Part shown: positions 1 to 5,884 of the stretch, piece by piece
Layout: each line of letters opens with the position of its first letter
Numbering within the stretch: position 1 is the first letter of the stretch
NCBI GenBank assembly: GCA_964464435.1
Contig: CAYXGE010000081.1
Location: 1-8,113 of the forward strand
Source: CAYXGE01 sp964464435
GTDB taxonomy: Bacteria > Pseudomonadota > Gammaproteobacteria > Burkholderiales > Methylophilaceae
Direction: 5' to 3'
DNA length: 8,113 nucleotides
Notes under the pieces: generated by a model
The model's database searches: none
What the model was told of the DNA's origin: nothing
Seen by the model: only the letters and a program-made list of their open reading frames with translations
Position numbers and translations under genes: made by a program

Positions 1-711
1 GTATTTGGTTACCAAATGCGTTTTAATTTGGAGGAGGGCTTTCCACTACTCACGACTAAAAAGGTGCATTTAAAGTCGATTATTCATGAGTTGTTGTGGT
101 TTTTGCAAGGTAGTACCAATATTGCCTACCTTAAAGAAAATGGCGTGAGTATCTGGGATGAATGGGCCGATGCAAATGGTAATTTAGGCCCTGTGTATGG
201 CTACCAATGGCGTAATTGGCCTAAGCCTAACGGAGAATCAATCGACCAAATTACGCAGGTGGTTGAGCAAATTAAAAAGAACCCTGATTCTCGTCGTTTA
301 ATTGTGTCTGCTTGGAACGTAGCCGATGTTGACCAAATGAAGTTGCCGCCTTGCCATGCGTTTTTTCAGTTTTATGTGGCAGATGGTAAGCTCTCATGCC
401 AACTTTATCAACGCAGTGCGGATATTTTTCTTGGTGTGCCATTTAACATCGCAAGCTATGCTTTGCTGACAATGATGGTCGCACAAGTATGTGGTTTGAA
501 ATTAGGCGATTTTGTACACACGCTTGGCGATGCACATATTTACTCTAACCACATGGATCAAGTGAAAGAGCAACTTTCACGCACGCCACGTGCGCTTCCC
601 ACCATGCGCTTAAACCCAGAAGTGAAAGATATTTTTGGCTTTAAGTTTGAAGATTTTACTTTAGAAAACTACGACCCTTACCCAGCGATTAAAGCGCCCG
701 TTGCAGTTTAG
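1..711 (+). CDS. thyA: Thymidylate synthase, 5'-truncated by the window edge
   Basis: ThyA converts dUMP and 5,10-methylene-tetrahydrofolate to dTMP and dihydrofolate in the cytoplasm; its folate product is recycled by FolA, encoded at 4208. The frame is open from base 1 (reading V-F-G-Y-Q before Met at 16), so that Met is internal. Compared from memory with the 264-residue E. coli enzyme, the visible 236 residues are collinear from about residue 29, so roughly 28 N-terminal residues, including the phosphate-binding Arg21 region, lie outside. Visible-residue numbering: RR of DSRRLIVSAWN at 98-99, catalytic Cys118 in PPCHAFFQF (codon 352-354), QRSADIFLGVPFN from about 137 (substrate binding), HIYSNH at 179-184, and the conserved C-terminal APVAV that closes the active site. 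Nothing suggests inactivation. Its TAG overlaps the TAA of the convergent glrR, leaving no space for a terminator between them. Promoter and start are not visible. Confidence 0.97.
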   Translation, partial: VFGYQMRFNLEEGFPLLTTKKVHLKSIIHELLWFLQGSTNIAYLKENGVSIWDEWADANGNLGPVYGYQWRNWPKPNGESIDQITQVVEQIKKNPDSRRLIVSAWNVADVDQMKLPPCHAFFQFYVADGKLSCQLYQRSADIFLGVPFNIASYALLTMMVAQVCGLKLGDFVHTLGDAHIYSNHMDQVKEQLSRTPRALPTMRLNPEVKDIFGFKFEDFTLENYDPYPAIKAPVAV

Positions 712-2129
712 TCAGTCGTGCTTGTCTTGTCGGCATCTTCTTTAAATAAACCTGGCGTAAGTTCATGGCGTTGTAGTAGTTTGTAAAACTCGGTTCTATT
801 ACGTTGCGCTAACTTAGCAGCTTGAGTAACCGAGCCATTGGTAGCTTTAAGCAGTTTTACCAAGTAATCACGTTCAAAATTCTTTCTGGCGGTTTCAAAT
901 GGCATAATGCCGCCAATATCATCATGCAATGCTTTTTGTACCAGTGAGGCTGGAATAATAGGCGTGGTGCTAAGCACAATGGATTGTTCAACAATGTTTT
1001 GTAACTGACGAACATTGCCTGGCCATGGGGCAGAAATAAGCGTTTCAGTCGCCTCAGGTGAAAATCCATTGATTTTCTTTTTATATTTTTTGCTAATGGC
1101 TTGTAAAAAGCTATTAGCAAGCAGGCTAATATCTTCTCTGCGGCTAGCAAGGCTGGGAATGTTTAAGTTGACGACATTGATGCGGTAGTACAAATCCTCT
1201 CTAAAGCGTCCCTCTTTCATTTCCTGCGTTAAGTTTTTATGTGTAGCGGAAATCACTCGTACATCAACCGCTATATTGCTATTTGAGCCCACAGGGCGAA
1301 TGATGCGTTCTTGTAAGGCACGTAATAGTTTAACTTGCAGCGTGATAGGCATATCGCCAATTTCATCTAAAAAAAGCGTGCCGCCATGCGCTGTTTCAAA
1401 TAAGCCTTTGTGGTCTCGAATCGCGCCAGTAAACGCACCTTTGCTATGACCAAACAGTTCAGATTCTAATAAGGCTTCAGGCATAGCACCGCAATTGAGC
1501 GCAATAAAAGCACGCTCATGTCTTGCACTAGCTTGATGAATCGCTCTAGCCAATAGTTCTTTACCAGTGCCACTTTCACCTTGTATGAGCACGCTGGCGT
1601 CTGATGCTGCCATGAGCTTGGCTTGCCCAAGTAGGTTCTCCATTTGTGGACTGTGCGTAATAATGGCCGCACGCCAATCGTTTGTGCTTTCTTGTTCTTC
1701 TTGCGGTGGTTGGCTTCCAGCAGAAACTCTAAGCGCCGCTTCAACTTGGCTAAGTAAAGTTTTGCTATCAAATGGTTTGGTTAAAAACCCAAATACGCCT
1801 TGTTGCGTTGCATTCACTGCATCTGGAATTGAGCCGTGGGCGGTGAGCATAATCACGGGTAGTGCAGGGTCATTTTTATGAATCACCTTAAATAAATCCA
1901 TGCCACTCATTTCTGGCATGCGTAAGTCACTAATGACTAAATCGGGGCGGCGCATGGCAATAAGGCCTAGCGCTTCACTGGCGCTAGTGGCCTTGCTCAC
2001 TTCATAACCAGCTGCTTGCAGGCGCATCGCCAGTAATTTTAAAATATCGATATCATCATCTACGGCAAGCACATGGGCGCTAGTATGTTGGCTATTGCGT
2101 AATGGCGCACTGGCTATGGCAAGGTTCAT
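708..2129 (-). CDS. glrR: Sigma-54-dependent response regulator GlrR (QseF)
   Basis: NtrC-type transcription activator of 473 residues, the cytoplasmic output of the GlrK/QseG system. An N-terminal receiver domain (about 19-135) has the acidic triplet D24-D26, phosphoacceptor D68 in ISDLRMPEMSG, T96 and K118. A sigma-54 AAA+ domain (about 158-385) has Walker A GESGTGK (184-190), the sigma-54 contact loop GAFTGA (231-236) and Walker B TLFLDE (251-256). A Fis-like helix-turn-helix lies near 434-455 (TQAAKLAQRNRTEFYKLLQR). GSIPDAV-ATQQGVF-FLTKP and RNRTEFYKLL-RHEL closely match E. coli GlrR as I recall it, so this is more specific than a generic NtrC assignment. All residues needed for phosphorylation, ATP hydrolysis and sigma-54 contact are present, so it should be active. 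It is last in the operon; its ATG overlaps the qseG stop (ATGA) and has a strong Shine-Dalgarno. In E. coli GlrR activates sigma-54 promoters such as glmY; the target here is unknown. Confidence 0.95.
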   Translation of the reverse strand: MNLAIASAPLRNSQHTSAHVLAVDDDIDILKLLAMRLQAAGYEVSKATSASEALGLIAMRRPDLVISDLRMPEMSGMDLFKVIHKNDPALPVIMLTAHGSIPDAVNATQQGVFGFLTKPFDSKTLLSQVEAALRVSAGSQPPQEEQESTNDWRAAIITHSPQMENLLGQAKLMAASDASVLIQGESGTGKELLARAIHQASARHERAFIALNCGAMPEALLESELFGHSKGAFTGAIRDHKGLFETAHGGTLFLDEIGDMPITLQVKLLRALQERIIRPVGSNSNIAVDVRVISATHKNLTQEMKEGRFREDLYYRINVVNLNIPSLASRREDISLLANSFLQAISKKYKKKINGFSPEATETLISAPWPGNVRQLQNIVEQSIVLSTTPIIPASLVQKALHDDIGGIMPFETARKNFERDYLVKLLKATNGSVTQAAKLAQRNRTEFYKLLQRHELTPGLFKEDADKTSTTD

Positions 2130-2698
2130 TTTTTAACTCCTTGGTCACGGTCTACCATGGTTTTTTCAATTCGCTTTAAAGCTTCAAGCTTTTGCTCAAG
2201 CTGTATGTTTTGTTGCAATAATTGCTCATTTTTTTGTTGCATGCTATCAATACGTTTTTGATCCTCTTTAGACTTCTGATTATCCCTTTGAGAGGCAACT
2301 GCAATTTCTCGCATCAGGTTGATAATTTGTTCATTTTCAGGCCTCATCCAATTTGTCTTTTGTAGCTCGTTAATCATGGATAAAGCCTTATTTGAATCTT
2401 GTATACGGCTGTTTGGTAAGGCATACATAATAGCGAGTTTCATTCGTAACACAACATTATTCTTGTCTTTTTGAGATGCGGATAATACTTCATTAAACTC
2501 CAACTTTTGCTGATTAGCAGACAGTTTGCTAAAACTAGAAATGTAATCAAGCATGCTAGCTTGCGGGGTTGGCACCTCTTTTGTTGGGCTCACTGTTTTT
2601 TCTTGAGGGGTATCAATGGGCTTATTCGTCACTTTTTTCGGTATCAGATTACACCCTGAAATTAACAATAGCATGACAATAAGATAGAGTTTTTTCAT
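2126..2698 (-). CDS. qseG: QseG-like outer-membrane lipoprotein of the GlrK/GlrR system
   Basis: Predicted lipoprotein of 190 residues. A short basic N-terminus (MKKLY) is followed by a hydrophobic stretch and the lipobox ISGC, giving lipidated Cys16. The residue after Cys is Asn, not Asp, so there is no classic inner-membrane retention signal and the outer membrane is likely. A Pro/Thr/Lys-rich linker (about 19-48) leads to a helical region (about 50-130) and a strongly heptad-like, Gln/Lys/Glu-rich coiled coil (about 136-180). The sequence is poorly conserved; the name rests mainly on position between glrK and glrR and on the lipoprotein/coiled-coil architecture. In E. coli QseG (about 237 residues) contacts the periplasmic part of the kinase and controls its activity, and the same role is inferred here. 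Its ATG overlaps the glrK TGA (ATGA). The only Shine-Dalgarno-like match is GAAGG about 12 nt upstream, so translation probably depends on coupling to glrK. Confidence 0.78.
   Translation of the reverse strand: MKKLYLIVMLLLISGCNLIPKKVTNKPIDTPQEKTVSPTKEVPTPQASMLDYISSFSKLSANQQKLEFNEVLSASQKDKNNVVLRMKLAIMYALPNSRIQDSNKALSMINELQKTNWMRPENEQIINLMREIAVASQRDNQKSKEDQKRIDSMQQKNEQLLQQNIQLEQKLEALKRIEKTMVDRDQGVKK
2137..2142 (-). promoter_or_regulatory. Ribosome binding site of glrR inside qseG
   Basis: AAGGAG on the minus strand, 7 nt before the glrR ATG and lying within the last codons of qseG. It supports the Met at 2129 as the glrR start, although the receiver domain proper begins about 18 residues later. 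Independent initiation is possible on top of coupling through the ATGA overlap. The two upstream genes of the operon have much weaker signals. Confidence 0.8.
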
Positions 2699-4164
2699 AT
2701 TAAGGATGTACCTTCAATGGCATGCAGCGGAAGACGGACGCGAAAGAGCGCGCCTTGAGGAGACTCTAATAAACTAATATCACCACCGTGCGCTTCAATA
2801 TATTCTCGGGTGATTGATAGCCCTAAGCCTGTGCCACCCACTAAGCTCTCTTGCTCATGTTGTCCGCGATAAAATGGCGCAAAAATATGCGCTTTGTCTT
2901 TGGCTGAGATGCCAATGCCATCATCTTGCACATCTACTATGATAAATTGATCTTCATTTGCTATTTTGATGGCAATTTGCCCATGATCTGGCGAATATTT
3001 CACCGCATTTGAAATTAAGTTATCTAAAATAGTATTGATTTTATCTTTATCTGCTGTCAATACATAGGTTTGCGAACCGCTAAAGTTTCTTAAAATATTT
3101 AACTGCTTGTTGTCAATCGTTAGTGCGTACTGCGACATCACCTCTTCCAACACTTCTAGCAGGTTGACCTGACTCAAATTGAGTTTAAGTGTTTGGTGCT
3201 GCGCCGCTGTAAAGTTTAATAAGTTTTCTATCATCTTCTGTAAACGTAGGCTATTTTCGCGCAAAATAGCAGCAATTTCGAGTTGTTGTGGATTCAGTTG
3301 TCCACCAATTTGGTCATGTAATAGCTCACTACCTTCACGTATGACGGTGAGCGGCGTTTTTAATTCATGCGAAACATGACGTAAAAACCGTTGCTTTTGC
3401 GCATCTAAGTCTGCTAATTGTTGCCTGAGCCAATCCAAACGTTCACCTAATATTTTAATATCGCCAGGACCATCGATTTGGATAGATTTGTCATACTTGC
3501 CTTGACCAAGATGATGGATGGCGCTGTCCATACGACGTATTGGGCGAACGATTAAAAACGCAACTACTAGCGCAATTATTATGGCTACTGGAATCAAAGT
3601 AAGTGTTTGCCAAAACATGAGCTGTTGCGTACTTGCTGCTTTTGCGGCAAGCTCAGCAGCGGCAAGGTCTATCACTTGGTTATTTTTGATGAGAATGGCT
3701 TCACCTTGAAGCGATAGCGTCGCTATATCTTTGAGTGTTGATTCATCTGCAATTGATATTTGCTGTGAATCAGTAATATGTTTAAACAAAAGAAGCTCAT
3801 GCATTTTAATAGCTTGAATAGCCTCTTTTTGTTGTTGCGCGGTATCAAGCCGTGACAACGTTTCAAGGGAGTTAGAAAATTTATCATGCGCATGCCGATA
3901 GTTATCAAGCAACGCCGCATCTTGAAATACAAAATATTGGCGAGCACTGCGTTCCATCAGTCTAATTTGTTCTAGCAAGACATGGCTGGCACGGGTGGAT
4001 TGAGTAGCGTGGTCAAGCGTAATACGGCTTTGTTCTGCCAATTGATCTAACTGCCTAGAGGTGTTTGCAAATGCGTACAACAGCGGCAGAATGGCAAGTG
4101 CAAAGCCAAGCAACAAAAGCTTAAATAATGATTTTGGATAAACGATGCGCAAATTAAAACTCAA
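2695..4164 (-). CDS. glrK: Membrane sensor histidine kinase GlrK (QseE)
   Basis: Inner-membrane sensor kinase of 489 residues that should phosphorylate GlrR. Transmembrane helix 1 spans about 12-33 and helix 2 about 183-207; they bracket a ~150-residue, mostly helical periplasmic sensor. A HAMP linker follows (about 204-255). The dimerisation/phosphoacceptor domain has His266 in RHVSHELKTPL. The ATPase domain has the N box (N382, N386 in DNLISNAVKYSP), G1 box DDGIGI (414-419), F box FAPFYRG and G2 box GGTGLGLS (443-450). The N-terminus (YPKSLFKLLLLGF) and FLRHVSHELKTPL resemble E. coli GlrK as I recall it. The start codon is TTG: an in-frame TAA lies four codons upstream and no ATG or GTG precedes the first membrane segment. 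There is no good Shine-Dalgarno, and a second TTG at codon 5 is an alternative. It is first in the glrK-qseG-glrR operon and divergent from folA across 43 bp. Confidence 0.93.
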   Translation of the reverse strand: MSFNLRIVYPKSLFKLLLLGFALAILPLLYAFANTSRQLDQLAEQSRITLDHATQSTRASHVLLEQIRLMERSARQYFVFQDAALLDNYRHAHDKFSNSLETLSRLDTAQQQKEAIQAIKMHELLLFKHITDSQQISIADESTLKDIATLSLQGEAILIKNNQVIDLAAAELAAKAASTQQLMFWQTLTLIPVAIIIALVVAFLIVRPIRRMDSAIHHLGQGKYDKSIQIDGPGDIKILGERLDWLRQQLADLDAQKQRFLRHVSHELKTPLTVIREGSELLHDQIGGQLNPQQLEIAAILRENSLRLQKMIENLLNFTAAQHQTLKLNLSQVNLLEVLEEVMSQYALTIDNKQLNILRNFSGSQTYVLTADKDKINTILDNLISNAVKYSPDHGQIAIKIANEDQFIIVDVQDDGIGISAKDKAHIFAPFYRGQHEQESLVGGTGLGLSITREYIEAHGGDISLLESPQGALFRVRLPLHAIEGTSLI

Positions 4165-4172
4165 CGTGATTA

Positions 4173-4201
4173 CTTAAACTGTAAATTGCATCAAGTATAA
4201 T
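4173..4201 (+). promoter_or_regulatory. Predicted folA promoter, possibly giving a leaderless mRNA
   Basis: A perfect TATAAT lies at 4196-4201. Seventeen bases upstream is only a poor -35 (CTTAAA at 4173-4178, 3 of 6 matches). The folA ATG begins at 4208, where transcription would be expected to start, and no Shine-Dalgarno precedes it. The same bases read on the other strand contain TATACT (4199 to 4194), which could serve as a -10 for divergent glrK, though without a recognisable -35. The -10 match is seen; its use as a promoter is inferred. Confidence 0.5.
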
Positions 4202-4207
4202 AAACAT

Positions 4208-4687
4208 ATGACAACACTTTCTATCATTGTGGCCATGGCACGTAATCGCGTCATAGGTATTCATAATACGCTACCTTGGCATTTGCCAGAAGACCTTAAA
4301 AGATTTCGTGCACTCACCATGGGACACCATATTGTGATGGGGCGTAAAACCTATGAATCACTAGGGCGATTATTGCCTGGCAGGACCACAGTTATCGTGA
4401 CCCGTAATGCAAATTATGCAGTTGAAGGGGCGCTTATAGCAAACTCACTCAAGCAAGCTATAAAAATGTGTGCACGTGATGATGAGATTTTTTTGATTGG
4501 CGGTGCCGAGCTTTACCAAGACGCACTCAAGGTTGCCAATAAACTGTATGTGACTGAAATTGAATTAGCCGTTGAGGGAGATGCTTTTTTTCCTGAAATT
4601 GATTTAAATATTTGGAAAGCAACAGCGCGTGAAACCCATCAATCAGATAATGGACTTGTCTTTCATTATCTGACCTATCAACGCTAA
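4208..4687 (+). CDS. folA: Dihydrofolate reductase
   Basis: FolA reduces dihydrofolate to tetrahydrofolate with NADPH in the cytoplasm, regenerating the cofactor that ThyA oxidises. Its 159 residues match the usual length of chromosomal bacterial enzymes (E. coli 159). Motifs: NRVIGIHNTLPWHLPEDL with Trp24 and the catalytic acid Asp29 (E. coli Asp27 equivalent); MGRKTYESLGRLLPGR (44-59), the NADPH-binding and active-site region; FLIGGAELY (95-103), the glycine-rich cofactor segment; and the YVTEI strand with Thr116 followed by VEGDAFFP. The start at ATG 4208 fits the family N-terminus (short strand before NRVIG) and is the only sensible one; it has no Shine-Dalgarno and sits 6 bp after a TATAAT. 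In many genomes folA lies next to thyA; here the pair is split by the minus-strand kinase operon. folA ends 3 bp before the end of the convergent transglycosylase gene. Confidence 0.97.
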   Translation: MTTLSIIVAMARNRVIGIHNTLPWHLPEDLKRFRALTMGHHIVMGRKTYESLGRLLPGRTTVIVTRNANYAVEGALIANSLKQAIKMCARDDEIFLIGGAELYQDALKVANKLYVTEIELAVEGDAFFPEIDLNIWKATARETHQSDNGLVFHYLTYQR

Positions 4688-4690
4688 ATT

Positions 4691-5782
4691 TTAGGGTTTA
4701 GTGCGATTAGTTTTAGGCCAAGCTTCACTTGCACTAGCCTGAATAAAGGCTGGTTTGACGCCAAGCGAGGCTTGATATGGGTGAAATCTTGCGCCGTAAA
4801 GTGAAATGATTTTTTTTACGTAAGCCTGCGTCTCTGGGTATGGTGGTATGCCTTTGTATTTAATCACGGCATTTTCACCCGCATTATAAGCAGCGGCTAC
4901 CAGCTCTAAATCACCTTTAAAATGGGCAAGTAACCAGCGAATATAACTCATACCACCTTTAACATTTTGTTCTGGATTATAAGCATCTTTTACATTAAAA
5001 CGTGCGGCAGTTTCAGGAATTAACTGCATTAACCCTTGTGCATTTTTGGGTGAAGTTGCAAGTGGATTAAACCCAGACTCTACTGCAATAAATGCCATCA
5101 CCAAATCGGTATCAATTTGAAACTCCGGTGCAATTTTGCTGACGATTTTATGAATTGGCCCTTTGGTATAAAAAGCTTTGGCCTCTCTTTTTTCTGTCGC
5201 AAGTTCTCTTTCCTCTTGATGCACGCTCGCAATATGAGTGGGCGGGTCTGGCAACATACAATTAGGCAGGCTGGCTAAGCTAGGGTTGCCTTTGCTATTC
5301 TTTAGCCAAGATTGCGCGCTCGCATGCTGTTGGTCTGCGGCCATTTTAAAAAACATGGCAGCTACATCTTCATTTTTTTCTACACCACGCCCATTGGTAT
5401 ACAGCCAGCCTAAGGCAAATTGTGCATTTGCATCATTCTCATCTCTAGCGGCTTTNNNNNNNNNNNNNNNNNNNNNNNNNNNNNNNNNNNNNNNNNNNNN
5501 NNNNNNNNNNNNNNNNNNNNNNNNNNNNNNNNNNNNNNNNNNNNNNNNNNNNNNNCTTTTAGCGGTGCTTGTTTCGGCTGCCACTGGTGAGTCTTGGGCG
5601 GGTTTTGCTACGGTTTCAACGGCAATTTCAGTCGTTGGCTCAACTGATTCAATGGTAGTCTGAGCTATAGGCGTGATTTCCTGAGTTACAGACTCTTCTG
5701 CTAATACAGGCGTAACTAAGCCGCCAATGCTTAGTAGCAGTGTGGCTAGCGTCACAGATTTTAGCAATGATGATGTTGTCAT
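4691..5782 (-). CDS. Exported Sel1-repeat lytic transglycosylase (GH23/SLT), with an assembly gap
   Basis: Predicted periplasmic enzyme that cleaves the MurNAc-GlcNAc bond of peptidoglycan, forming 1,6-anhydroMurNAc ends. Numbering assumes the 100-N gap is the true length. A Sec signal peptide spans 1-28, with cleavage after VLA. Next comes a Glu/Thr/Val/Ala-rich, acidic linker (29-75), then the gap (about 76-109). One complete Sel1-like repeat follows (about 111-147, with AQFALGWLYTNGRGVEKN), plus the start of another (ADQQHASAQSWL). A charged linker then leads to the SLT domain (about 208-330) with catalytic Glu235 in AVESGFNP, GLMQLIPETA (250-259), AAYNAGENAV (297-306) and PYPETQAYV (314-322). 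The frame on both sides agrees across the placeholder, but the true gap length is unknown, so continuity is not proven. The SLT assignment is firm; the specific member is not, so no symbol is given. It probably has its own promoter (5812-5840). No Shine-Dalgarno is evident before the ATG. Confidence 0.88.
   Translation of the reverse strand: MTTSSLLKSVTLATLLLSIGGLVTPVLAEESVTQEITPIAQTTIESVEPTTEIAVETVAKPAQDSPVAAETSTAKXXXXXXXXXXXXXXXXXXXXXXXXXXXXXXXXXXKAARDENDANAQFALGWLYTNGRGVEKNEDVAAMFFKMAADQQHASAQSWLKNSKGNPSLASLPNCMLPDPPTHIASVHQEERELATEKREAKAFYTKGPIHKIVSKIAPEFQIDTDLVMAFIAVESGFNPLATSPKNAQGLMQLIPETAARFNVKDAYNPEQNVKGGMSYIRWLLAHFKGDLELVAAAYNAGENAVIKYKGIPPYPETQAYVKKIISLYGARFHPYQASLGVKPAFIQASASEAWPKTNRTKP
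5456..5555. other. Assembly gap (100 Ns) inside the transglycosylase gene
   Basis: Exactly 100 consecutive Ns, a common placeholder for a scaffold gap of unknown size. It falls between the acidic linker and the first visible Sel1 repeat. If the gene is intact, the real missing length must be 1 modulo 3. The two edges carry similar short sequences (TAGCGGCTTT on the left, TTTAGCGGTGCTT on the right), which hints at repetitive sequence in the gap. Confidence 0.98.
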
Positions 5783-5811
5783 GCGTACCGAAGCAGTTAA
5801 TTTATAAGTAG

Positions 5812-5840
5812 ATTATCGGGTTAATTCAGATTAACTTCAA
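5812..5840 (-). promoter_or_regulatory. Predicted sigma-70 promoter of the lytic transglycosylase gene
   Basis: On the minus strand TTGAAG (5840 to 5835, 4 of 6 matches to the -35) is followed by a 17-bp spacer and GATAAT (5817 to 5812, 5 of 6 matches to the -10). Transcription would start near 5805, giving a leader of about 22 nt. A second possible -10, TATAAA, lies at 5806 to 5801 but lacks a comparable -35. The match is by eye. Confidence 0.5.
5820..5835. promoter_or_regulatory. Perfect inverted repeat in the promoter spacer, possible operator
   Basis: GTTAAT-TCAG-ATTAAC, two perfect 6-bp arms around a 4-bp centre. It lies within the 17-bp spacer of the predicted transglycosylase promoter, touching the -35 element at one base (5835). 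A third copy of the half-site (GTTAAT) lies at 5796-5801, between the predicted start of transcription and the ATG, 24 bp from the first arm. This is a typical placement for a repressor site, but no regulator is identified and AT-rich dyads also arise by chance. Confidence 0.35.
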
Positions 5841-5884
5841 TAGCCCGTTTGGGTTACAACTTATAATCCAAGGCGGGCTTATTG
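5838..5884 (-). terminator. Imperfect hairpin across the decarboxylase stop codon, possible terminator
   Basis: CAATAGCCCGTTTGG (5838-5852) pairs with CCAAGGCGGGCTTATTG (5868-5884) around a 15-nt loop, with a GC-rich core AGCCCG/CGGGCT and small internal mismatches. The arms include the TAA stop of the decarboxylase (5879-5881). There is no clean U-tract on the minus strand after the stem, so factor-independent termination would be weak. It could instead protect the mRNA 3' end. Pairing is slightly better on the + strand because two mismatches become G-U pairs, but no + strand gene ends here. Confidence 0.35.

Noticed and set aside
16..18. ATG at 16 as the start of thyA
   Set aside because: The frame is open to base 1 and the preceding residues (FGYQ) match the family, so this Met is internal.
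2570..2585. Sigma-54-like sequence TGGCACC-N4-TTGTT on the + strand
   Set aside because: It lies inside and antisense to qseG, the invariant GC of the -12 element is GT, and no + strand gene follows. Likely chance.
4236..4252. TGGCACG resembling a -24 element just inside folA
   Set aside because: The -12 position reads CGCGT, not TTGC, and it is within coding sequence.
4655..4675. TGTC...TGAC resembling a GlrR binding site near the folA end
   Set aside because: The second half-site does not match GACA at the right spacing, and it lies in coding sequence far from a sigma-54 promoter.
5238..5663. + strand open frame spanning the N gap
   Set aside because: It exists only because Ns carry no stops, and it is antisense to the Sel1/SLT gene.
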